Below, one piece after another: positions 1 to 5,920 of a stretch of 6,036 nt of DNA. The notes below the pieces were generated by a model. That model saw only the letters and a program-made list of their open reading frames with translations, had not been told where the DNA came from and ran no database searches. A program made the position numbers and the translations under genes. This DNA is from Thermoplasmata archaeon. GTDB taxonomy: Archaea > Thermoplasmatota > E2 > DHVEG-1. How positions within the stretch are numbered: position 1 is the stretch's first letter; the number at the start of each line of letters is the position of its first letter. The stretch spans positions 1-6,036 of the forward strand of contig QMSS01000086.1 of assembly GCA_003649715.1 (NCBI GenBank), in the 5' to 3' direction.

Positions 1-90
1 CTTCCATGGAACATTAACATCTTTATACCTATTCCACTCTTCATAATTCGGAATAGCTCTTTGCATCCCATCACCAAAGAGTAGATGCAT
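1..90 (-). CDS. Unrecognised protein, N-terminal 30 codons only (runs off left edge)
   Basis: This is a partial reading frame on the minus strand, starting with ATG at 90-88 and open to the left edge. The 30 residues begin MHLLFGDGMQRAIPNYEEW and continue with NRYKDVNVPWK. The composition looks like real protein, rich in charged and aromatic residues with no low-complexity bias. An AAGGA ribosome binding site lies at 103-99, eight bases before the ATG. A TATA-like box at 138-131 would give a leader of roughly 20 bases. An in-frame ATG at 66-64, preceded by GGTGAT, is an alternative start. The gene is divergent from the hydrogenase operon, so the two may share control. I do not recognise the family. 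The start codon lies inside a strong inverted repeat (50-101), which is unusual. That it is coding is an inference from composition plus the start signals. Confidence 0.55.
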   Translation of the reverse strand, partial: MHLLFGDGMQRAIPNYEEWNRYKDVNVPWK

Positions 91-101
91 AGAGCTATTC
101 C
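50..101. repeat. 18-bp inverted repeat with 16-base spacer over a start codon
   Basis: The left arm is 50-67 (GGAATAGCTCTTTGCATC) and the right arm is 84-101 (GATGCATAGAGCTATTCC). They pair at 17 of 18 positions, with one mismatch at 61/90. Read as minus-strand RNA, the first arm holds two bases of the AAGGA ribosome binding site and the start codon at 90-88, so folding would hide the translation start. No T-run follows on either strand, so it is not an obvious intrinsic terminator. A third copy of the outer segment, CTATTCC at 29-35, could pair with 50-56 instead. The arms are seen directly; a regulatory role is inference. Confidence 0.8.
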
Positions 102-130
102 TTAAAAATAATTACACAAAGCATATTGAC

Positions 131-138
131 CTTATAAA
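131..138 (-). promoter_or_regulatory. TATA-like box for the leftward gene
   Basis: On the minus strand this reads TTTATAAG, an archaeal TATA-like box. With the usual spacing of about 25 bases, transcription would start near 109 and leave a leader of about 20 bases containing AAGGA (103-99) before the ATG at 90. It lies within a few bases of the rightward TATA candidates, so the two promoters are nearly back to back. Confidence 0.45.
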
Positions 139-140
139 TT

Positions 141-148
141 TTTAAATA
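141..148 (+). promoter_or_regulatory. TATA-like box for the hydrogenase operon
   Basis: TTTAAATA fits the archaeal TATA box. With the usual spacing, transcription would start near 170 and give a leader of about 43 bases before the ATG at 213. TTATAAAT at 132-139 and TTATAG at 152-157 are alternatives, so the exact box is uncertain. A GTGGGGGA tract at 196-203 is the only ribosome-binding candidate for the first gene and is a poor match to GGAGGTGA. Confidence 0.5.
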
Positions 149-157
149 CTCTTATAG

Positions 158-179
158 GATTACCACAAAGCAGGTAATC
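158..179. promoter_or_regulatory. Operator-like palindrome over the expected operon start
   Basis: GATTACC (158-164) and GGTAATC (173-179) are perfect 7-bp inverted arms around an 8-base spacer. The site begins just downstream of the TATA candidates and covers the likely transcription start, a common place for archaeal repressor operators. In RNA, CCACAAA (163-169) could also pair with TTTGTGG (193-199), which touches the G-rich ribosome-binding tract; the two structures exclude each other. The pairings are seen; the function is inferred. Confidence 0.45.
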
Positions 180-212
180 AAAAAAAATGTTGTTTGTGGG
201 GGAAAAAGTTTT

Positions 213-647
213 ATGGCAAAGGGTCTCTCAAGATCTTTTAAAAAGGCATTATGGGTATATCACATCAATTCCGGATCATGTAATGGATGTGACATTGAAA
301 TTATTGCAGCTCTTACACCTAGATATGATGTAGAACGTTTCGGCATCAAACTAGTGGGATCGCCACGTCATGCAGATGTTCTACTGATAACAGGTCCTGT
401 GACAAGGCAAATGGAGGATAAGGTAAAACGTGTTTATGAGCAGATCCCCGATCCAAAGGCAGTTATATGCGTTGGAAACTGTGGTAACACAGGAGGGGTT
501 TTTTATGAATCATATAATCTTGTTGGTCCTATCGACAACATCATACCTGTGGATATTCATGTTGTCGGCTGTCCACCACGACCTGAGGCCATTATTGATG
601 CTGTAGCTAAGGCATGGGTTAAACTAGAGACAATGGAGGAAAAATAG
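213..647 (+). CDS. echC: Group 4 [NiFe] hydrogenase small subunit (EchC/MbhJ/NuoB-like)
   Basis: This is the electron-transfer small subunit of an energy-converting hydrogenase, carrying one [4Fe-4S] cluster close to the Ni-Fe site of the large subunit. The 144 residues show the expected cysteine pattern: C23 and C26 in CNGCDIEI, C90 in GNCGNTGG, and C120 in GCPPRPE. CNGCD followed by IEI is typical of group 4 hydrogenase small subunits; respiratory NuoB has adjacent cysteines at this place. The protein is short, holding only the proximal-cluster domain with no extra cluster domain and no twin-arginine signal, so it faces the cytoplasm. C86, four residues before C90, is an extra cysteine of unknown role. 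It opens an operon with three further subunits and hypF; the next gene starts three bases after its stop. The symbol follows ech because the gene order is C-D-E-F; mbhJ would be an equal name. Confidence 0.9.
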   Translation: MAKGLSRSFKKALWVYHINSGSCNGCDIEIIAALTPRYDVERFGIKLVGSPRHADVLLITGPVTRQMEDKVKRVYEQIPDPKAVICVGNCGNTGGVFYESYNLVGPIDNIIPVDIHVVGCPPRPEAIIDAVAKAWVKLETMEEK

Positions 648-650
648 GAT

Positions 651-1187
651 ATGGAAGAAAATAGTAGATTGAAGCCAGAGGAGATTGTTGCATATTTCAA
701 GGAAGAATTCAAAGCTAAGGTAAAAGAGAGCAGAATTGAAAGACGTGTCGCTGGTGTTAATAAAAATGAGTATGTGAATATATGGATAAAAATCGATAAA
801 AGTATTTTTAAAAAAGCGGTAAAGCATCTCTGCAGTCTTCAGTTTCCTCATTTAGCTGTTGTATCAGGCAATGATTTAGGTAAAAACATTGAGTTGATAT
901 ATCATTTCTCCCTCTATTATGGTGAAAGACTAGGGGAGATATCACTAAATCTCTCTGTTGAGATACCAAAGTCTAATCCAACAATAGAAACAATATGTGA
1001 CATTATACCTGGTGCTCTCACAACTGAGCGGGAAAAACAGGAGATGCTAGGTGTGAAAATCAGTGGGATACCAGATAGCAGACGTCTGTTTCTCCCAGAT
1101 GACTTCCCAGAAGGTATCTATCCTTGGAGGAAGGATGAAACTGGTCCTCAGAAGATGGTGAGGAATCTAAATGAGGTGAGAAAATGA
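651..1187 (+). CDS. echD: Group 4 hydrogenase NuoC-like subunit (EchD/MbhK type)
   Basis: This is the 30-kDa-subunit (NuoC) homologue of energy-converting hydrogenases, a structural protein that packs against the large and small subunits and binds no metal. The 178-residue protein has a divergent N-terminal half. The diagnostic C-terminal signature lies at about residues 110-163: DIIPGALTTEREKQEMLGV, then GIPDSRRLFLPDDFPEG and YPWRKD. GGAGGA at 635-640, inside the end of the previous gene, is a good ribosome binding site ten bases before the ATG. The stop overlaps the next start as ATGA, suggesting coupled translation. The length is closer, from memory, to MbhK than to the shorter EchD, so the subgroup is not settled. 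Confidence 0.88.
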   Translation: MEENSRLKPEEIVAYFKEEFKAKVKESRIERRVAGVNKNEYVNIWIKIDKSIFKKAVKHLCSLQFPHLAVVSGNDLGKNIELIYHFSLYYGERLGEISLNLSVEIPKSNPTIETICDIIPGALTTEREKQEMLGVKISGIPDSRRLFLPDDFPEGIYPWRKDETGPQKMVRNLNEVRK

Positions 1188-2449
1188 GAAGAAAAACAAC
1201 AAGCAAAACAACATATACCCTGCCTATTGGACCCATTCATCCTGCCTTCAAAGAACCAGTAATGTTTGAATTCGAGATAGATGGAGAAAAAATTGTTGAT
1301 GTTGATGTAAGCCTTGGGCAGGTACATCGTGGAATTGAATGGGCAGGGATGCAGAGAAACCCAATTCAGATCCTCTATCTAGCGGAGAGGATATGTGGTA
1401 TATGCTCATTTTCTCATCCCATAGCATTTGCTCGTGCTGTGGAGAATGCCGCTAACATTGAGGTTCCTGAGCGAGCAGAATATCTTAGAGTCATTCATGG
1501 TGAGTTGGAGAGAATCGCCTCTCATATACTATGGGCTGGTGTAGCGGCTCATGAGATAGGATTCGACTCCGTGTTATATCTAACCTGGAGGATGAGAGAA
1601 AAAGTTCTTGATCTAACCGAATACCTCACAGGAAACAGAGTTACCAAGGCAATGATCACCATAGGAGGAGTACGCAGAGACATAACCAAGGATAATATCC
1701 CAAAAATACGTGAGACATTAGAATATTATAAGAAGAACTTTGAGAAACTTAGACATGTTTTTTTAGATGACAAAACTATCAAACTGAGAAGTAAAAACTG
1801 TGGCATACTAACCTTTGAGGACGCGTTGAAGCTATGTGCAGTTGGGCCAACTGCACGTGCATCTGGTGTGAAAAAAGATGTACGTGTCGACCAGGCATAT
1901 GCCGCCTATGGAGATCTCGACATAAAACATATCACTCCAGATATTCTAACTGGTGAGATAAACGGAGATGTTTATGATAGAATTGTTGTGAGATTACTTG
2001 AAGTAAAACAGTCCATCGATTTAATAGAACAATGTATTGACAAGATGCCAAGTGGAGATATAGTGTCAGAACCAAAGATTCCGAAGCTTCTATCAGCTAT
2101 CAAAAAAAATGCTGGAGAGGGTATCGGAAGACATGAAGCTCCACGTGGCGAAGTGATACATTACGTGAAACTTGATGGTGAAAACGAAAAACCTTATACA
2201 TGGAAAGCTCGTGCCCCCACATACAACAACATATTACCATGGATACCTATGCTTAAGGGTGAACAAATCGCTGACATACCTATTGTTGCTGCATCAACTG
2301 ACCCATGTATATCCTGCACCAACAGAGTACTCATAATAAATAAAAAACATAGAAAAATAATGAGTAGAGAGCAACTACATAGGCTAAGCGTAGAAAAAAC
2401 CAGGAGGCTTATGAAAACACATCACATCATAGGAGGAGGAACAATATGA
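1184..2449 (+). CDS. echE: Group 4 [NiFe] hydrogenase large (catalytic) subunit
   Basis: This is the catalytic subunit holding the Ni-Fe(CN)2CO centre, which makes or splits H2. In the 421-residue protein both metal motifs are intact: RICGIC (C71, C74) and DPCISC (C375, C378). These four cysteines are absent from complex I NuoD, so this is a true hydrogenase. Other family marks are HRGIEW (48-53), EAPRGE (318-323) and RAPTYNN (343-349). The cysteine positions closely match those I recall for Pyrococcus furiosus MbhL. Forty residues follow DPCISCTNR; R381 sits where HycI-type proteases cut HycE, so C-terminal processing is possible, but no protease gene is present here. The GAGGTGA ribosome binding site is at 1173-1179. 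The gene overlaps its neighbours by ATGA at both ends. The Ech versus Mbh subgroup cannot be decided by eye. Confidence 0.95.
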   Translation: MRRKTTSKTTYTLPIGPIHPAFKEPVMFEFEIDGEKIVDVDVSLGQVHRGIEWAGMQRNPIQILYLAERICGICSFSHPIAFARAVENAANIEVPERAEYLRVIHGELERIASHILWAGVAAHEIGFDSVLYLTWRMREKVLDLTEYLTGNRVTKAMITIGGVRRDITKDNIPKIRETLEYYKKNFEKLRHVFLDDKTIKLRSKNCGILTFEDALKLCAVGPTARASGVKKDVRVDQAYAAYGDLDIKHITPDILTGEINGDVYDRIVVRLLEVKQSIDLIEQCIDKMPSGDIVSEPKIPKLLSAIKKNAGEGIGRHEAPRGEVIHYVKLDGENEKPYTWKARAPTYNNILPWIPMLKGEQIADIPIVAASTDPCISCTNRVLIINKKHRKIMSREQLHRLSVEKTRRLMKTHHIIGGGTI

Positions 2450-2847
2450 GATTCGCCATGATTCCTGAGTTGTTGATGCAGATGTTTAAAAAACCATTCA
2501 CAAATAGATTTCCAGCAAAATACATACCTTCATCAACAACAAAATTCTTAGAAGATGTGGAAAAAGGAAAAACAAAAATCATACCGCCAGTGGAAACACC
2601 ACATGGATTCAGAGGAAAAATAGTCTATGACAAAGAAAAATGCATTGGATGCCGCCTTTGTATAAAAGTGTGTCCATCTAATGCTATTGAATACAAACCT
2701 GATGAAAAAAAGATAAAAATCTATGTTGCAAGATGCACATTCTGTTCACAATGCAATGATGTATGCCCCGTCAAATGTCTAAACATGAGCAACGAGTTTT
2801 TACTTGCGGATGCAGAAAAATACTCACAAACACTAATCGTTGAATAA
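2446..2847 (+). CDS. echF: Group 4 hydrogenase 2x[4Fe-4S] ferredoxin subunit (EchF/MbhN/NuoI-like)
   Basis: This is the iron-sulfur subunit that relays electrons between soluble ferredoxin and the small subunit. The 133 residues carry two classic cluster motifs: C66, C69, C72 with C76 (CIGCRLCIKVCP), and C97, C100, C103 with C107 (CTFCSQCNDVCP). C111 is an extra cysteine just after the second motif. The N-terminus holds a FKKPFTNRFP stretch (14-23) of the kind found in NuoI-like subunits that dock against the membrane subunit, which matters because no such subunit is encoded nearby. A very strong ribosome binding site, GGAGGAGGA (2432-2440), stands five bases before the ATG, and the start overlaps the stop of the large-subunit gene. 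In mbh operons a membrane subunit gene lies between large subunit and ferredoxin; here there is none. Confidence 0.92.
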   Translation: MRFAMIPELLMQMFKKPFTNRFPAKYIPSSTTKFLEDVEKGKTKIIPPVETPHGFRGKIVYDKEKCIGCRLCIKVCPSNAIEYKPDEKKIKIYVARCTFCSQCNDVCPVKCLNMSNEFLLADAEKYSQTLIVE

Positions 2848-2897
2848 AAAAATAATAAAACAATTTGGTTTTTCGGAAAAAGAAACTGGTTTTAAAA

Positions 2898-5093
2898 ATG
2901 AAACTTATCTTTCGAGGCATAGTTCAAGGAGTTGGTTTTAGACCCACAATCTACAGAATAGCCTGTAAAATGGGATTAAAAGGCTATGTGCTAAACAGGG
3001 GTTCTGAGGTAGAAGTAGTCATAGACAAAAAAGAAGAAGATTTTATAAAAGAAGTAAAAAAAAACCTTCCACCAATCGCTAAGATCACAGAAATAATCGT
3101 CAAAGAAGACCATAGATACTTTGATGACTTCCGTATTCTACATAGCAGAGATGGAAAGAGACAATCCCTGATACCACCAGATATAGGTATCTGCGAGCAA
3201 TGTCTACTGGAAATATTTGATCATAACAATAGACGATATCTATATCCCTTCACCAACTGCACCATATGTGGCGCACGTTTCACTCTAATCAAAAATGTTC
3301 CTTATGATCGAGAGTATACATCCATGGAGAAATTTAGACTATGCAGTATCTGCAAAAAAGAATACAATGATCCGTCGAACCGTAGATACCATGCACAGAC
3401 CATTTCCTGTCCACAGTGCGGTCCATCATACAGACTGTATGACAAAAAAGGGAGAGAGCTGGGAGAAAAAAATGCAATAAAAAGGTTTGCAGAACAAATA
3501 GACAGAGGAAAGATAGGAGTTATAAAATCCTGGGGTGGTATGCATATATGCTGCAAAATCGAGGAAGCACAACATTTTAGAAAATGGTACAAGAGACCAG
3601 AGAAAGCCTTTGCAGTCATGGTCAAAGACATAAAAACTGCAGAGAAATATGGCAACATAACAAAGGATGAAAAAAAACTGCTATTGTCAAAAGCTAGACC
3701 AATAGTTTTAGTAAAAAAAAAGAGGGCAGAGGAGGTATCCCCCGGTCTAAACACAATAGGAATCTATCTACCATATACTGGGGTACATCATATACTCTTC
3801 TCCCATCTAAAAACCACTGATGCCCTTATTATGACCTCTGCTAATATACCTGGAGAGCCCATGATTATAGACAACAAAGATGTTTTCTCATTAAAAGCAG
3901 ATTTTTATCTCCTCCATAACCGCGATATACCCAACAGAACTGATGACTCAGTTATAAAAAACTGGCGTGGAAAAACATTTTTCCTTAGAAAATCTAGAGG
4001 GTTTGTACCAGAACCAGTAGAGGTCAAATACAACAAAAACATCTTAAGCGTAGGAGCTGAGGAAAACGTCTGCGGAGCTATATCATGTGACAAAAAAATC
4101 TACACCACACAATACATAGGAGACACAAAATACTACTCAACACTAGATTTTCTAAAAAATAGTCTCCAACATCTAATAAAACTCACAATGAGAAAAGAAA
4201 AGATAGATGCCATAGCTACAGACCTACATCCTACATATAGCACACGAAGAATAGCTGAGATGTTTGCTGAAAAATTCTCAGCCCCCGTCTTTGAAGTACA
4301 ACATCATTGGGCACATGCTGCATCACTACTAGTAGACAACAACATTAACGAAGCTGTCATACTGACATTAGATGGCCTGGGATATGGGGATGATGGGGCA
4401 ATGTGGGGTGGAGAGGTTCTGATTTCTAGTCTAAACCATTTCAAAAGAGTAGGACATTTGGAATATATACCACTACCTGGTGGTGACAAAGCCGTAGAGG
4501 ACCCGCGCAGACTTGTATTCGCGATATTCAAAAAATTTGATAAAGAAAAATATTTCGCTGACAGAGAAGCCGTTGTTCTCAACAAAATTATAGAAAAATC
4601 TCCAAAGACCAGTAGCCTAGGTAGAATACTAGATGCAATATCATGCTACCTAGGTATTTGCACAAAAAGAACCTACGATGGGGAACCTGCTATGAAGCTA
4701 GAAAAATATCTGGCTATGGGTGAGAAAAAACATCATTTTGATGTGGAGATAAAAAACAACAATGTAGTTGGCACGTTAGATCTGTTTAGACAGCTGGAAG
4801 AAAAAATAAGACATCCACTAACAGAAAAACAGAAGGCAGACTTCGCTTATTCGATGGTGAAAACGATCATGGATAGTCTGGTAGACATCGCAGTCGAACA
4901 TGCTGAGCAAAACGATATCAAAACAATAGGGATCTCAGGTGGTGTCTCATATAACATACCCATTGTAGAGATGGTTTGTAGAAAAGTAGAAAAAACTGGT
5001 TTATCCTTTATTGTACATAACAGAGTTCCCAATGGCGATGGGGGAATATCTGTAGGGCAAAATGCAATCATAGGAACCAGGTTATATACCTGA
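2898..5093 (+). CDS. hypF: Carbamoyltransferase HypF, [NiFe] hydrogenase maturation
   Basis: HypF makes the CN ligands of the Ni-Fe site: it turns carbamoyl phosphate and ATP into carbamoyl adenylate and passes the carbamoyl group to the C-terminal cysteine of HypE. All domains are present in the 731-residue protein. The acylphosphatase domain (1-85) has VQGVGFRP with catalytic R15 and N33. The zinc-finger pairs C99/C102 with C121/C124 and C149/C152 with C171/C174 have canonical 18-residue spacing. The YrdC-like domain (about 190-365) has KRPEKAFAVM, LPYTGVHH and TSAN. The Kae1-like domain (about 380-725) has HHWAHA (H469, H470, H473) and VPNGDGGISVGQ. A TTG at 2865 would add 11 residues, but ATG 2898 begins exactly where the acylphosphatase fold does. 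Neither start has a clear ribosome binding site. The 50-base gap after the ferredoxin gene suggests co-transcription; a separate weak promoter is not excluded. Confidence 0.96.
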   Translation: MKLIFRGIVQGVGFRPTIYRIACKMGLKGYVLNRGSEVEVVIDKKEEDFIKEVKKNLPPIAKITEIIVKEDHRYFDDFRILHSRDGKRQSLIPPDIGICEQCLLEIFDHNNRRYLYPFTNCTICGARFTLIKNVPYDREYTSMEKFRLCSICKKEYNDPSNRRYHAQTISCPQCGPSYRLYDKKGRELGEKNAIKRFAEQIDRGKIGVIKSWGGMHICCKIEEAQHFRKWYKRPEKAFAVMVKDIKTAEKYGNITKDEKKLLLSKARPIVLVKKKRAEEVSPGLNTIGIYLPYTGVHHILFSHLKTTDALIMTSANIPGEPMIIDNKDVFSLKADFYLLHNRDIPNRTDDSVIKNWRGKTFFLRKSRGFVPEPVEVKYNKNILSVGAEENVCGAISCDKKIYTTQYIGDTKYYSTLDFLKNSLQHLIKLTMRKEKIDAIATDLHPTYSTRRIAEMFAEKFSAPVFEVQHHWAHAASLLVDNNINEAVILTLDGLGYGDDGAMWGGEVLISSLNHFKRVGHLEYIPLPGGDKAVEDPRRLVFAIFKKFDKEKYFADREAVVLNKIIEKSPKTSSLGRILDAISCYLGICTKRTYDGEPAMKLEKYLAMGEKKHHFDVEIKNNNVVGTLDLFRQLEEKIRHPLTEKQKADFAYSMVKTIMDSLVDIAVEHAEQNDIKTIGISGGVSYNIPIVEMVCRKVEKTGLSFIVHNRVPNGDGGISVGQNAIIGTRLYT

Positions 5094-5107
5094 AAAATAT
5101 GGACTGC

Positions 5108-5136
5108 TCTATTTGTTTTCTAAGAAAAAAAGGAAA
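5108..5136. terminator. Convergent T-tract terminators
   Basis: Between the stop of hypF and the stop of the convergent lipoprotein gene, the plus strand has a T-rich tract (TCTATTTGTTTTCT, 5108-5121). The minus strand has a run of seven T (complement of 5125-5131) within a longer pyrimidine tract. Archaeal RNA polymerase terminates at such T-runs without needing a hairpin. The 60-base gap would thus end both transcripts. I see no gene in it. Confidence 0.5.
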
Positions 5137-5153
5137 GAAGCAGGACAGATTAG

Positions 5154-5837
5154 CTATAGGGTTGCCTTTGTTAAATATGGCTTATGCTCGTTATGAGAAA
5201 CAGCATATTCATAGTTTAAAAAAGTGTAAAAATTACCAGTTTGTATGTTTTCATCAGATAATTTAATCATGAATGCTAAATATCCTTCAGATGTCTTTTT
5301 CACCTCGATTATAGATTTGGAGATAGTTATCTCAAACCATTCACCTGCAGATGGAGATATGCTGCCTACTTTTTCACCACTTTCTGATAGATTCCATATG
5401 TCAGAAACATCTGATGGATCTGCCTCCTGTACAGACGGAAGCGGACCAAAGTCATCTACCACATATATATCTATCATCCCAGGATTTCCATGTCTATACA
5501 AACATTTGAGATGAAAAACCATATCTGCTGTGTTGTTCCACTCAGAGATATCGAATCGGTATAATGCCCTACTTGTCACATCATTCTCACCAGCTGTGAT
5601 CACACCAAGAATGGTTCCTTCCTCTGTACCAACACCACCATTAAGAAAACCAGCAGTGAGATTAGGGAGAAGTGAATTTAACACAACAACCCCGCCATCA
5701 TCATTACCTGCTTTTATCTCAATTCTTTTCTCAGTTGGCTCCTTTTGAACTTCTTCACATCCACTCAACAGTAATACTCCTGCAAACACTAGGATTAGTA
5801 TTGTGCCTACAAAATATTTTCCTTGTTTTGATTTCAT
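5154..5837 (-). CDS. Lipoprotein with DNRLRE-like (CBM96-like) beta-sandwich domain
   Basis: This is a predicted cell-surface lipoprotein of 227 residues. The N-terminus is a lipoprotein signal: basic start MKSKQGK, a hydrophobic stretch to about residue 23, then the lipobox LLSGC with lipidated C27, followed by a charged linker. The rest (about 45-222) reads as one beta-rich domain. RALYRFDISEW (90-100), a following run of beta-strand-like segments with IDIYVVDDFG, and GEWFEITISKSI (165-176) resemble DNRLRE/disaggregatase-related carbohydrate-binding-like modules that are common on archaeal surfaces. No enzyme motif or C-terminal anchor is seen. The start is ATG at 5837-5835, because GGAGGTGA (5853-5846) lies eight bases upstream; a TTG at 5855 would overlap that site. 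It has its own promoter and is convergent with hypF, so a link to hydrogenase is not implied. The fold assignment is moderately sure; the ligand is unknown. Confidence 0.75.
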   Translation of the reverse strand: MKSKQGKYFVGTILILVFAGVLLLSGCEEVQKEPTEKRIEIKAGNDDGGVVVLNSLLPNLTAGFLNGGVGTEEGTILGVITAGENDVTSRALYRFDISEWNNTADMVFHLKCLYRHGNPGMIDIYVVDDFGPLPSVQEADPSDVSDIWNLSESGEKVGSISPSAGEWFEITISKSIIEVKKTSEGYLAFMIKLSDENIQTGNFYTFLNYEYAVSHNEHKPYLTKATL

Positions 5838-5845
5838 TAGATTTT

Positions 5846-5853
5846 TCACCTCC
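5846..5853 (-). promoter_or_regulatory. Ribosome binding site fixing the lipoprotein start
   Basis: On the minus strand this reads GGAGGTGA, a full Shine-Dalgarno match, with eight bases to the ATG at 5837-5835. It rules out the upstream TTG (5855-5853), which would have this site as part of its own first codons. Confidence 0.85.
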
Positions 5854-5884
5854 AAAAACTTGGATTCTTTGTAATCCCTAATTG

Positions 5885-5892
5885 TTTATAAA
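5885..5892 (-). promoter_or_regulatory. TATA-like box for the lipoprotein gene
   Basis: The palindromic TTTATAAA lies within an AT-rich stretch. Usual spacing puts the transcription start near 5862 and gives a leader of about 25 bases carrying GGAGGTGA. Just downstream, GGATTACAAAGAATCC (5877-5862) is a small inverted repeat (5-bp arms, 6-base spacer) over the expected start. It resembles the GATTACC-ACAAAG element of the hydrogenase promoter. Confidence 0.55.
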
Positions 5893-5920
5893 AAACTTAC
5901 TTATTCAGCTCCAGACACTG

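Larger units (their letters stand above)
111..172. repeat. Direct repeat flanking the divergent promoter core
   Basis: ATTACACAAAGCA at 111-123 recurs as ATTACCACAAAGCA at 159-172, differing by one inserted C; ACAAAGCA is identical in both. The two copies bracket the AT-rich TATA region at 131-158. Each sits near the expected transcription start of one of the divergent transcripts. That placement suits binding sites for one regulator acting on both promoters, but this role is inferred. Confidence 0.45.

Noticed and set aside
1..84. Plus-strand frame open from the left edge to TAG at 82-84
   Set aside because: Its residues are Ile/Pro/Ser-rich and look like a shadow; the minus-strand frame has a better composition plus a ribosome binding site and TATA box.
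624..851. 75-codon minus-strand frame within the NuoC-like gene
   Set aside because: It is antisense to a confident gene, with a Phe/Leu-rich composition caused by A-rich coding on the other strand.
213..2847. Complex I (NuoB-C-D-I) or Fpo-type dehydrogenase fragment
   Set aside because: The large subunit keeps all four NiFe cysteines (RICGIC and DPCISC), and the small subunit has CNGC in place of the adjacent cysteines of NuoB. hypF follows directly.
2865..2897. TTG start extending HypF by 11 residues
   Set aside because: There is no ribosome binding site before it, and the conserved acylphosphatase domain begins at the ATG at 2898.
3302..3754. 150-codon minus-strand frame inside hypF
   Set aside because: It is fully antisense to well-conserved zinc-finger and YrdC-like coding sequence, is rich in Ser and Phe as expected for a shadow, and has no recognisable domain.
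5838..5855. TTG start extending the lipoprotein by six residues
   Set aside because: It would overlap the GGAGGTGA that is ideally placed for the ATG at 5837.
5245..5881. Three plus-strand frames opposite the lipoprotein gene
   Set aside because: The minus-strand gene has a signal peptide, lipobox, ribosome binding site and TATA box; the plus-strand frames have none and are Ser/Pro-rich shadows.
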